From positions 1,083,349 to 1,147,348 of the forward strand of contig NZ_KE383864.1 in NCBI RefSeq assembly GCF_000422505.1: a DNA stretch of 64,000 bases, in the 5' to 3' direction. Made by a program: the position numbers and the translations under genes. The notes below the pieces were generated by a model. That model was not told where the DNA came from, searched no databases, and worked only from the letters and a program-made list of their open reading frames with translations. Below, in pieces: positions 53,199 through 61,066 of the stretch. The stretch's first letter is position 1, and each line of letters starts with the position of its first letter. The stretch comes from Paenibacillus pinihumi DSM 23905 = JCM 16419 (lineage in GTDB: Bacteria > Bacillota > Bacilli > Paenibacillales > Paenibacillaceae).

Positions 53199-54349
53199 AC
53201 GTGGAATGGGTAGATGACGAGGATAGTTTCGAGCTTCACAGCAGCAAGCCTGTTCTGGCGATACTGACTGTAGAGGACGACTTGCAGTTTTTCCGGGGCA
53301 ACCGCAGCAACTTTTCAGATTTGCTCCAGACAGGCAAAGAGCTGGGGTTCATAACCTACGTCCTGACGACCAGTGATTTGAACCTCAACAAACGGAGAGT
53401 AAAAGGCTTTGCCTATTCAGCAGAAACGAAAACCTGGCATCAGCGCATGTTCCCGCTGCCGGGAATTATCTACAACCGGATTCCGTTCAGGGAGGATGAG
53501 ACGCAGCCGGCCGTCCGCCGCAAGCTGGCGGCCATTATGCGCCATCCGGGCATCCGCTTGTTCAATCCGAAGTTTTTTGACAAATGGAGCCTGTTTGAGT
53601 GGCTGAAGTTGTCCAAGACAACAAAGCCGTTCATTCCGAGCACCCGGAAACTGATGACTCCGGTCGGGCTGAAAAACATGCTGCGCAAGCATCCGTATTT
53701 ATATCTCAAGCCGATAAGCGGCAAAGCAGGCGTGGGCATTATGACCATCCTGATTCAGCCCGATAAGCCGAAGCCTTACCGGCTGAAGGTGCAGTCCAAA
53801 AAGAAGAGCATTACCTACCGCTGTGCAAGCATCAGCAACCTGTGGTCCCGCATTAAGAAGCAGAGTTCGGGTGAAGCCTATATTGCCCAGCAGGGCATAG
53901 AGCTGGCCTCTTTCCATGACCGGCGGTTCGACCTGCGTGCGCTGGTGCAGAAGAACAGGCTCGGGCAGTGGGATCTTACCGGCATCGGGGCGCGTGTTGC
54001 GGGCTCCAGCAGCATTACGACCCACGTTCCTCGCGGGGGCTGTATCGAAGACCCGGAGAAGCTGCTCGTCAGTGCTTTCGGGACAGAACAGGCCCGGCGC
54101 CTGCTCGTTCGGGTGAAGCAGACCGCTATGATGATCGCCAAGCAGATTGAACGGGGAAGCAAATTTACGCTTGGCGAGATGTCCATGGATTTGGGGGTAG
54201 ACGTAGACGGCAATGTTTGGCTCTTCGAAGCCAATTCCAAGCCGATGAAATTCGATGAGCCTCACATACGCAAAAAATCCCTGGAGCGTATTTATCATTA
54301 CGGCCTGTATCTGAACAAACAAAAGCTGGAAAAAGCGGGAGGAGCTTAG
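53195..54349 (+). CDS. YheC/YheD family ATP-grasp protein 4 (short form)
   Basis: A 384-residue short form with an acidic start (MNVEWVDDEDSFEL). Core: KPVLAILTVEDD (18-29), FPLPGIIYNR (86-95), DKWSLFEWLKLS (129-140), IPST (147-150), nucleotide loop LYLKPISGKAGVGIM (169-183), IAQQGIEL (230-237), FDLRALVQKNRLGQWDLTG (245-263) and LGEMSMDLGVD...WLFEANSKP (326-350). All expected catalytic residues are present. Start overlaps the end of protein 3 (ATGA) with AGGAGGG 7 nt upstream. The acetyltransferase gene begins 1 nt after its stop. Confidence 0.87.
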   Translation: MNVEWVDDEDSFELHSSKPVLAILTVEDDLQFFRGNRSNFSDLLQTGKELGFITYVLTTSDLNLNKRRVKGFAYSAETKTWHQRMFPLPGIIYNRIPFREDETQPAVRRKLAAIMRHPGIRLFNPKFFDKWSLFEWLKLSKTTKPFIPSTRKLMTPVGLKNMLRKHPYLYLKPISGKAGVGIMTILIQPDKPKPYRLKVQSKKKSITYRCASISNLWSRIKKQSSGEAYIAQQGIELASFHDRRFDLRALVQKNRLGQWDLTGIGARVAGSSSITTHVPRGGCIEDPEKLLVSAFGTEQARRLLVRVKQTAMMIAKQIERGSKFTLGEMSMDLGVDVDGNVWLFEANSKPMKFDEPHIRKKSLERIYHYGLYLNKQKLEKAGGA

Positions 54350-54350
54350 C

Positions 54351-54884
54351 TTGAAGATACAGCTTCTTACCGGTGAGGAGTGGAGCAGGATGCGCCCCTC
54401 TCTCCTTGCCTTTATTGTGCGATTCGGGGAAAAGCGGCTGACGATGTCAGCCGTATCTGCATTAAAGATGCTTCAGCCTCATCAGCTTGAGGAACGCTAT
54501 ACGGGAAGCGGCATCTCGAGCTCTGCTGTAGCTGCTGCTGTTCACAAAGGCAAACTGGCCGGAGTGGCTGCTGCCATCGATTACGGTCAGGGAGCCTGCC
54601 TGATGGCCGTTCACCCGTCCAACCGCGGACATGGGCTGGGAGGACGTATGCTGAAGGCGATGATGAACCAATGCGGACGGCTGCAAGGAGAGGTCTCTCT
54701 TGATAATCCGGCCAGCATTTCCGCCTGCTTCCGCAGCGGAATGAAAGCTGTCGCTCTGCTTACCGGACCAACCGGCAAACCAACGCTGCGTTTCGAAGGC
54801 ACCGCCCAGCCCGCGTGCTGCCGTCGTCTCACGGCGGAAGAAGAGGAGGGACTACTATGGCAAAGCCCATCCTCGGGATTATGA
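54351..54884 (+). CDS. GNAT family N-acetyltransferase embedded in the ATP-grasp array
   Basis: A 177-residue protein with the GNAT acetyl-CoA loop in VHPSNRGHGLGGRMLKAM (about 85-102, RGHGLGG). The preceding strand GKLAGVAAAIDYGQGACLMA and the later VSLDNPASISACFRSGMKAVALL fit the fold; the protein is on the small side. The start is TTG at 54351 behind GGGAGGAGC. It begins 1 nt after protein 4 and ends 28 nt inside protein 5, so it belongs to the unit. It probably acetylates an amine in the product made by the ATP-grasp enzymes; this is inference from position. Confidence 0.75.
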   Translation: MKIQLLTGEEWSRMRPSLLAFIVRFGEKRLTMSAVSALKMLQPHQLEERYTGSGISSSAVAAAVHKGKLAGVAAAIDYGQGACLMAVHPSNRGHGLGGRMLKAMMNQCGRLQGEVSLDNPASISACFRSGMKAVALLTGPTGKPTLRFEGTAQPACCRRLTAEEEEGLLWQSPSSGL

Positions 54885-56032
54885 CCTTATATCTGAATGA
54901 TAACCGGATGCTTGAGGAGCGGAGCGTCTATCAGAAAATGATTGCTGCAGGACGCAAGCTGGGACTGGAAGTGTTCGTGTTCACTCCCCAGGATGTCAAT
55001 TACAGCAAAAACCGGATTGAGGGGATGTTCTACGATGTTCAGAAAAAACAGTGGTCAAGGCGCTGGTGTTCCTTCCCCCATATGATCTATGACCGTTGCC
55101 GCATTCAGCGCAGCCACCGTTTTGAACAGCTCAAGCGGTTCCGTTCCAAGTACAGCCATCTTACGTTCCTCAACCGCCCGATGCGTAATAAATGGACGGT
55201 CTACAAAACGCTGAACGGGGACAGCCGCTTCCGCCCCTATCTGCCCGAAACCCGGATAATGGAAAGCAGCCGGGATGTATCGGAAATGATCTCCAAATAT
55301 CCGCTTCTCTATATTAAGCCAATCAATGGAACGGGCGGGCGCGGCATTCTGCGGGTAGAGCGCCAGCCAGGCAGCAAAAGCCGATCAAGCCGTTCCGGGC
55401 GCACTTGGCTGATCCAGGGGCGTGATCATTCCCGCCGGATCATTAATCCGGAGAAGGTTACACTCCCTGTAATGCAGCGCAAGCTCTCAGGCTGGGGCAT
55501 GAAGGTGAAAGGGACCCGCTATCTGATTCAGCGGGGAATCCAGCTCAAGCTGCCAAACGGCCGTGTCCATGATTACCGGATGCTGGTGCAGAAGAACCGG
55601 GAAGGCGAATGGGAGCCAACAGGCTGCGCCGGCCGGATCGGCCCCAAAGGCAGCATCACCTCCAACCTCCATGGCGGAGGCAGAGCAGCCGGAATGAAGG
55701 ATTTGCTCGGACAATGGATTGGGAGCGAGGAGAAAATCGCCTCCATTCAGCAGGAGGCGGAAGAGGTCAGTATTCTCATTGCCAAGCATCTGGAGCAATC
55801 CTACGGACATCTGTGTGAACTTGCATTGGATCTGGCGATCGATCAGAAAGGCAAAATATTTCTGCTTGAAGTGAATCCGAAACCTGCCCGTGAGGTATTC
55901 GCAAAAGCTGGCGAGATGGCTACCTACCGCAATGCGATTATACGCCCTCTGGAATACGCGCTCTGGCTTTACGGCCAGAAGGCGCGCCGCAAGCAAAAAA
56001 GTGGAAGCGGCTCAAAATCTGTTGCGAATTAA
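54857..56032 (+). CDS. YheC/YheD family ATP-grasp protein 5 (short form)
   Basis: A 391-residue short form starting at the ATG at 54857, after GAGGAGGGACTACT. Core: KPILGIMTLYLND (3-15), VFVFTPQDVNYS (39-50), FPHMIYDR (73-80), NKWTVYKTLNGD (111-122), LPET (129-132), nucleotide loop LYIKPINGTGGRGILR (151-166), YLIQRGIQLKL (222-232), DYRMLVQKNREGEWEPTG (239-256) and CELALDLAID...FLLEVNPKP (320-343). The segment 168-205 is Ser/Arg-rich and includes an IQGRDHSRRI stretch. The C-terminus is basic (KARRKQKSGSGSK...). Last gene of the unit, followed by a terminator. Confidence 0.87.
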   Translation: MAKPILGIMTLYLNDNRMLEERSVYQKMIAAGRKLGLEVFVFTPQDVNYSKNRIEGMFYDVQKKQWSRRWCSFPHMIYDRCRIQRSHRFEQLKRFRSKYSHLTFLNRPMRNKWTVYKTLNGDSRFRPYLPETRIMESSRDVSEMISKYPLLYIKPINGTGGRGILRVERQPGSKSRSSRSGRTWLIQGRDHSRRIINPEKVTLPVMQRKLSGWGMKVKGTRYLIQRGIQLKLPNGRVHDYRMLVQKNREGEWEPTGCAGRIGPKGSITSNLHGGGRAAGMKDLLGQWIGSEEKIASIQQEAEEVSILIAKHLEQSYGHLCELALDLAIDQKGKIFLLEVNPKPAREVFAKAGEMATYRNAIIRPLEYALWLYGQKARRKQKSGSGSKSVAN

Positions 56033-56055
56033 CCGATGCCTCCCTTCATCATAGA

Positions 56056-56098
56056 AAAGGCCGTCATCTTCAGCAGAAAGCTGAAAATGACGGCCTTT
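56056..56098. terminator. Bidirectional terminator after the ATP-grasp array
   Basis: AAAGGCCGTCAT-TTCAGC / GCTGAA-ATGACGGCCTTT with a short loop. The convergent azoR uses the other strand, where CTTTTCT follows. Confidence 0.85.
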
Positions 56099-56107
56099 GT
56101 AACTGGA

Positions 56108-56743
56108 TTAGAATTGTTTTGCCAGATCTTTCGCACGGGCAATTGCGTTTGCTTTAATCTCTTGAGCCTTGTCAGGAGCAGCTGCATGGCCTTCGACGAA
56201 CAGGCCGTCAAAGTCAGTAATTCCGAAGAATTGCATGATGGTGCCGATGGTACGGTGCCCGAGCTCTACATTAGCAGCCGGTCCTTCGGAGTAGAAGCCG
56301 CCACGAGCCTGGATGTGCAGCGCCTTTTTGTCAGGCAGCAATCCTACAGGACCTTCGGCTGTATATTTGAAAGTTTTCCCTGCTACGCAATTCGCATCCA
56401 GGTAAGCTTTCATAACTGGAGGGAATGAGAAGTTCCACATTGGCGTAACGAATACATATTTGTCAGCATTAATAAATTGCGCATTGATTTCACCCAGACG
56501 TGCAACTTTTGCCTGCTCCTCGGCGGACAGAGTATCGAATGCCGCACCTGCTCCCAGTTTGCCCCATGCGCCAAGCACATCTGCATCAATTTGCGGAATA
56601 TTTTCTTTGAACAAATCTACATGAACGACTTCGTCATTCGGATTTGCTTCCTTGTAAGAATCGATGAATGCTTTACCAGTCGCCAAACTAAAAGATGTTG
56701 TCTCATCAAGCGGATGTGCTGTAATATACAAAAGCTTTGCCAT
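56108..56743 (-). CDS. azoR: FMN-dependent NADH:quinone oxidoreductase / azoreductase
   Basis: A 211-residue flavodoxin-fold enzyme that reduces quinones and azo compounds. [26 protein letters not shown] (1-26) holds the FMN phosphate loop, [17 protein letters not shown] (about 97-113) and [12 protein letters not shown] (about 142-153) are AzoR signatures. The start is the ATG at 56743 after TTGGAGAGAACAAT; the upstream 16 residues are rejected. Single-gene unit, preceded by a 250-bp AT-rich region in which I see no gene. Confidence 0.92.
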   Translation of the reverse strand: MAKLLYITAHPLDETTSFSLATGKAFIDSYKEANPNDEVVHVDLFKENIPQIDADVLGAWGKLGAGAAFDTLSAEEQAKVARLGEINAQFINADKYVFVTPMWNFSFPPVMKAYLDANCVAGKTFKYTAEGPVGLLPDKKALHIQARGGFYSEGPAANVELGHRTIGTIMQFFGITDFDGLFVEGHAAAPDKAQEIKANAIARAKDLAKQF

Positions 56744-56952
56744 ATTGTTCTCTCCAACCCTTCGCATTTCTAATATAATGAATCGATGCAATAATTGCGA
56801 TCACCAATTACTTTATTTAGTATAGTTGCAGTTTAAAATATAGTCAATGAATTTATGTATAAAGGTTACTTACAATTTTTAACATACAAAACATCTCTCA
56901 TGTAAAATTAGAAACCATTTATACCAGTCAAATTTATATATTCTATATAAAT

Positions 56953-56988
56953 ATGCGGCTAAGTCACCAGAGGATGATTTAGCCGCAT
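56953..56988 (-). terminator. Terminator of the HAD hydrolase gene
   Basis: ATGCGGCTAA / TTAGCCGCAT around a 16-nt loop; the minus strand continues ATTTATATAG. The T tract is weak. Confidence 0.55.
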
Positions 56989-56995
56989 CAAGATA

Positions 56996-57670
56996 TTAAG
57001 CTAAAATTTGCAGCAGCTCATCAAAGCTGCTGATGAGATAATCTGAGCCTTGCAATTCATCGTCGCCCCCAAAGCCGGCATACTGACATCCGATGACTTT
57101 CAAGCCATTATTAAGACCAGCCTCTACATCCGAGCTGCGGTCCCCTACCATCCAAGCGCTTTGCAGGCTATGATCCTTCAGCAATCTGGATACCAGGTCG
57201 ACCTTGGAGGCGGTGTCGAACTCACCTGCACTGTATAGCCCCGTAAACAGATGATCAATGGTGCGTAGGCTCGCTACCCCTTTGACATAATGCTCCAGCC
57301 CGTTGCTGGCTACAAACAGCTTGATTCCGCGCTGATGAAGCGCCTCAAGCGTCTCTATCACCTTCGGATACAAAATTCCGTTGCCAGCCTCCAGCTCCTC
57401 CAGCTCATACTGCAGCATTAATTCATTCGCACGCTGGTGTGCAGCAGGTGAACCGTCTGGCATAACCTTCTTCCAGATATCGTCGAGCAGCATGCCCAAA
57501 CACGCAATAAGTCTCTCTATAGGCGGTGTGTCATTCGTATACAGGCCTTCTTTGCGAAGCTGTTCAAATATCCGCTTATGTACACTCTCAAGCAGGGTTT
57601 CGGTCTGGAACAACGTGCCGTCCATATCGAAAATGATCGCTTCGGGCTGCTGTAATTTAGTCTGAGTCAA
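56996..57670 (-). CDS. HAD superfamily hydrolase (phosphatase)
   Basis: A 224-residue haloacid dehalogenase-type phosphatase. Motif I IIFDMDGTLFQTE (12-24) with both catalytic aspartates, helical cap domain to about 105, motif II FVASNGLEHYV (Ser near 120), and motif III/IV MVGDRSSDVEAGLNNGLKVIG near 172-192. Resembles PGP/PpaX-like small-molecule phosphatases; substrate unknown. The start codon is TTG at 57670, 9 nt after GGGGAG. Single gene with its own terminator. Confidence 0.88.
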   Translation of the reverse strand: MTQTKLQQPEAIIFDMDGTLFQTETLLESVHKRIFEQLRKEGLYTNDTPPIERLIACLGMLLDDIWKKVMPDGSPAAHQRANELMLQYELEELEAGNGILYPKVIETLEALHQRGIKLFVASNGLEHYVKGVASLRTIDHLFTGLYSAGEFDTASKVDLVSRLLKDHSLQSAWMVGDRSSDVEAGLNNGLKVIGCQYAGFGGDDELQGSDYLISSFDELLQILA

Positions 57671-57787
57671 TGGTGTGTTCTCCCCTTTCCTCTGTCATTC
57701 CCTAGCATAACGGAACAAAGATAGTGCCGCAAGCCTTCCAATTTATATGCTATATTTCAAACTATCTCATTTAATAGGAGGCGGATT

Positions 57788-58045
57788 ATGAGAACGTTCC
57801 GATTCTGGCTTGTTCTGGTATCTCTGATCATCATCCTGATCCATTTATCCGGTCATGATGAATACGGTATTTTGCTTATGTTCAGCAACCCTCTAATATT
57901 ATGGATTTATGAAGCCTCATCGGCTTTCCGTCAGGCTCAAATACCCGTTGGTTATTATTATGTAACAGCTCTGCTCTTTTGGTTCCTGGCCGGCTCTCTG
58001 ATAGATTATCTGATCAAACGGATAAAACACCGCAACAGAAGTTAA
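57788..58045 (+). CDS. Small membrane protein (85 aa)
   Basis: Two or three hydrophobic segments (about 5-20, 25-42, 55-76) and a basic tail KRIKHRNRS. The ribosome site TAGGAGGCGGATT is excellent. No known family recognised. Followed by a terminator and convergent with the glycosyltransferase operon. Confidence 0.65.
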   Translation: MRTFRFWLVLVSLIIILIHLSGHDEYGILLMFSNPLILWIYEASSAFRQAQIPVGYYYVTALLFWFLAGSLIDYLIKRIKHRNRS

Positions 58046-58100
58046 TCCAATCAATGAATATCAAAACTGCTGTCCAAGGAATTAGCCACTACCCATACAA

Positions 58101-58142
58101 GCAAGCTGGCGCTGCCTTATATAGAGGCAGCGCCAGCTTGCT
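58101..58142. terminator. Terminator between the small membrane protein gene and the glycan operon
   Basis: GCAAGCTGGCGCTGCCT / AGGCAGCGCCAGCTTGC, 17 bp perfect with a 7-nt loop. The plus strand continues TTGCTATTTTAG; it probably works in both directions. Confidence 0.8.
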
Positions 58143-58168
58143 TGCTATTTTAGTTGCAGTATTAATCG

Positions 58169-59401
58169 CTACAGATTATGAGTTCTCTTGTGAATGGCTT
58201 CTTCATATACAGCCATCATACGCTGAACCATCGTGTCCAGTGCCCAATGCTTCATTGCAAATTTATGGGCGCGGGCACCAAGCGCTTCATGGAAGTTATC
58301 ATCATGCAGCAGTTCATAGAAAGCTTCGAACAAGCTGTCCGGGTCCGATACAGGCGTGAGCAGGCCGGTCACACGATGCTCCGTCATCTCCGGCAGTCCC
58401 CCGGTATTGGTCGTAACGACAGCCTTGCCAGCAAGCTGTGCTTCGATAACGGACATCGGCTGATTCTCGATCAGGCTAGGGAGCACATAAATATCCGACT
58501 GTTCCAGAATCCCCGGAATATCATCTCTTCTTCCCCAGAATACTACCATATCGCCCAGGCCAAGCATCTGGCTTTGCTGGGTTAATTCCGCCTTCTTGTC
58601 ACCATCTCCGACAATCCAGCATTCCCAGTCCAGCCGGGATGCTTTGAGCCGGGCGAGCGACTGCAGGAGGTGCTGTACCCCTTTCAGTTCCACCAGGCGT
58701 CCCGTGTATACGATAACTTTTTTGCCCGGAGGCCGGCGAAGCGCTGAAGGTGTTTGCATCGCATTTAAAAATTTTGGGATATCATAACCGTATTGGAATA
58801 CTTTCAACTTATTTTCAGGTACGTGGAATTCATCCGTCAAATTGTTTTTCATCCAGTTATTTGCAAGTGTCGTATACTCCGCTGACGAACCGCCGAAATG
58901 TTCCATCTGGTCATAATACACCCGGGCAATATGCGAGGCAGGGCTGCTGTACAGACTCGTCTCCAGGTGATACCGCATTTCATGCGCTACACATCCGTGA
59001 ATTGTAGCAACCTGAGCGGTTCGCGGATGGCGGATACGATTGATCGAAATTGTCGAGAAAATATCCTGGGTATGAATAACATCGTAGGATTCGATACCCA
59101 AATAAGCAACTGACAGCTCATAGGCATAGCGCCTGAATTCTGTATATTCGATTAGTACATGTTCATGAATCGCCGGATAAAGACCAGAATTAAGCTTGGC
59201 TCTTAACATTGGCAGAAAATGACTGGTCTCAATTCGCTGCCCTTTATTGGCAATATGAACAAAACTGCCTGCTTCATCGCCGTAACCAAGCAAATCTACC
59301 TCATGACCCAACGCTTCCAGTTTCATCTTCAATTGTTCCATATAAGGCCACACGCCCCCCAGATGCGGGACATGCCAATAGGTTGCAAGGAGTATTTTCA
59401 T
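58169..59401 (-). CDS. Glycosyltransferase family 4
   Basis: A 410-residue GT-B retaining glycosyltransferase. The N-terminal acceptor lobe begins MKILLATYWHVPHLGGVWPYMEQL; the donor lobe starts near 220 with VIVYTGRLVELKGVQHLLQSL and contains WECWIVGDGDKKAEL, VVFWGRRDDIP and the E-x7-E motif in LPSLIENQPMSVIEAQLAGKAVV, then TNTGGLPE. Acts in the cytoplasm on a nucleotide sugar. Last gene of the four-gene operon; ribosome site AAAGGAGCGCATCTGA. Confidence 0.9.
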   Translation of the reverse strand: MKILLATYWHVPHLGGVWPYMEQLKMKLEALGHEVDLLGYGDEAGSFVHIANKGQRIETSHFLPMLRAKLNSGLYPAIHEHVLIEYTEFRRYAYELSVAYLGIESYDVIHTQDIFSTISINRIRHPRTAQVATIHGCVAHEMRYHLETSLYSSPASHIARVYYDQMEHFGGSSAEYTTLANNWMKNNLTDEFHVPENKLKVFQYGYDIPKFLNAMQTPSALRRPPGKKVIVYTGRLVELKGVQHLLQSLARLKASRLDWECWIVGDGDKKAELTQQSQMLGLGDMVVFWGRRDDIPGILEQSDIYVLPSLIENQPMSVIEAQLAGKAVVTTNTGGLPEMTEHRVTGLLTPVSDPDSLFEAFYELLHDDNFHEALGARAHKFAMKHWALDTMVQRMMAVYEEAIHKRTHNL

Positions 59402-59425
59402 TCAGATGCGCTCCTTTACTGTTTC

Positions 59426-60430
59426 TTAAGATGAAATCCGGTATGATGGCAAGAGACCGCTGCCTTCCAGCAGCGCCCTGATTTCAGACATGGTCATCAG
59501 TGAGTGCTCGCCCAGGTTGGAATATGCCTCAGCAGACGGAAAGTTGACGTAAGAACGGTTCAATTCAGAATGTCCACTGGCAGGAAGTACAACAATATAA
59601 TGATCGTCAAGGATGACCGCATTTTGGCTCTCAAACGGCGAGAGCAGAATCTCATGCAGCTTCTCCCCCGGCCGGCAGCCGATCTCTTTCAGTTCTACCT
59701 GCTGCTCGCCGTAAGCTTCAATTAACACCTTAGCCAGATCAGTAATTTTACATGCCGGCATTTTGAGCACAAAGGTCTCTCCACCCTTGCCGTGCTCAGC
59801 CGCAGTAAGCAGCAAACCGCTTGCCATCTGCGGCGTCATAAAATATCTGACCATCCTCTTGTCAGTAATACTGATCTGCCGGCCCTCCGTAATCTGATCC
59901 AGGAACAGATGCAGGACGCTGCCGCTGGAACCGAGTATATTGCCGCCCCTGACATTGACGAACCGGGTGCGGGAGGTCTGCAGATTGGCATAGGTGATCA
60001 GCTTCTCACCAATCGCTTTGGTCATTCCGTAGAAGTTAACCGGGTCAGCCGCTTTATCGGTCGAAATATTAATGACTTTCTTGACATGGCATGCCATTGC
60101 AGCTTCAATGACGTTTTGCGTTCCCCCGACATTCGTTTTTAATGCTTCATTTGGCTGTTCTTCACAAATATTAACATGCTTGAGCGCCGCAAGATGAAAC
60201 ACATAATCCACTCCGCTGCAGGCTTTCAGCAGCGCCTCGCGATCCCGTACATCTCCGATGCAAAACTTCAAACGGGAATCATCCAGCTCCCACCGCATCT
60301 TCACCTGACCCGACTCATTGCGCGAGTAGACGATCACCTCACGCGGATTCTGAAGCAAAAGCTGCTTGACCAGCTCTTGTCCCCATGAGCCCGTCCCTCC
60401 GGTGACCAGAATGACTGCGTTCTCGAACAT
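59426..60430 (-). CDS. Nucleotide-sugar dehydratase of the FlaA1/PseB/CapD family
   Basis: A 334-residue short-chain dehydrogenase-fold enzyme; relatives are UDP-GlcNAc 4,6-dehydratases. ILVTGGTGSWGQELVKQLL (7-25) is the NAD(P) loop, GDVRDREALLKACSGVDYVFHLAALKHV (about 59-86) is characteristic of the FlaA1 group, NISTDKAADPVNFYGMTKAIGEKL contains the catalytic YxxxK, and VRGGNILGSSGSVLHLF follows. It would start the synthesis of a deoxy-amino sugar (such as a pseudaminic acid or QuiNAc/FucNAc precursor). Ribosome site TAAGGAGGTAAACAC. Product beyond the family is inference. Confidence 0.88.
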   Translation of the reverse strand: MFENAVILVTGGTGSWGQELVKQLLLQNPREVIVYSRNESGQVKMRWELDDSRLKFCIGDVRDREALLKACSGVDYVFHLAALKHVNICEEQPNEALKTNVGGTQNVIEAAMACHVKKVINISTDKAADPVNFYGMTKAIGEKLITYANLQTSRTRFVNVRGGNILGSSGSVLHLFLDQITEGRQISITDKRMVRYFMTPQMASGLLLTAAEHGKGGETFVLKMPACKITDLAKVLIEAYGEQQVELKEIGCRPGEKLHEILLSPFESQNAVILDDHYIVVLPASGHSELNRSYVNFPSAEAYSNLGEHSLMTMSEIRALLEGSGLLPSYRISS

Positions 60431-60442
60431 GTGTTTACCTCC

Positions 60443-61066
60443 TTAGATTAAATAAATGCCCTGGAGCATATGCTGCCATAAATGATTGTTGCCAGCCCAC
60501 TTCTCCCCGTTAGGAAGCTGTATCCCACACACTTTCTCCAGCGGCCAATCCAGCTCGATAATAGTGCTTACAGGGGCATGATTGACAACCAGCACTTTGA
60601 AATCATGCTGAACAAGACCGGAGAGGACATTTTGCAAAGCAGCCGCTTCCTCCAGTGTGCCTTCCGTGCGGACGAACAGCATCCGCTGGCTTGTCGCCGC
60701 CTTCTCAAGGAAGCGTTGAATCCGGCGGTCATATTTGGCTTTAACTTCCGCATAAGTGCCCAGATGGTACAAGGAGTTAGGCCCTATCTCAAAATCATGA
60801 TTGGACACAAAATTATAAGTGTCATCCGATACACAGATATGGGTATCTCCAGCGTATCCGATGACCCGCAGATTTTGGGCATCCATTAAGCCCGCAAACC
60901 GGTTCTGCAGCAGCCGGGTAACATCCGGCAATATGGGCGAGCCTGCCCAGTCCAGCACGCCTGCAAACGTGCGGAGGTTGTTTTGCTTGAGCTGAATAGA
61001 TGCAAGACAGAGATCGCCGAGGCTGTAAATGGCATTGTAAGACCCTTTAATATCCTGAAGCTTCAT
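60443..61066 (-). CDS. DUF1796 family putative cysteine peptidase
   Basis: A 207-residue protein matching the DUF1796 family, predicted to adopt a papain-like cysteine peptidase fold. YNAIYSLGDLCLASIQLKQNNLRTFAGVLDWAGSP (about 10-44) contains the Cys near 20; DTYNFVSNHDFEI supplies a His near 90; RRIQRFLEKAATSQRMLFVRTEG and LVVNHAP follow. No protease activity is established for the family as far as I know. It overlaps the upstream epimerase gene by ATGA and lies 12 nt before the dehydratase gene, so it is part of the glycan operon. Confidence 0.82.
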   Translation of the reverse strand: MKLQDIKGSYNAIYSLGDLCLASIQLKQNNLRTFAGVLDWAGSPILPDVTRLLQNRFAGLMDAQNLRVIGYAGDTHICVSDDTYNFVSNHDFEIGPNSLYHLGTYAEVKAKYDRRIQRFLEKAATSQRMLFVRTEGTLEEAAALQNVLSGLVQHDFKVLVVNHAPVSTIIELDWPLEKVCGIQLPNGEKWAGNNHLWQHMLQGIYLI

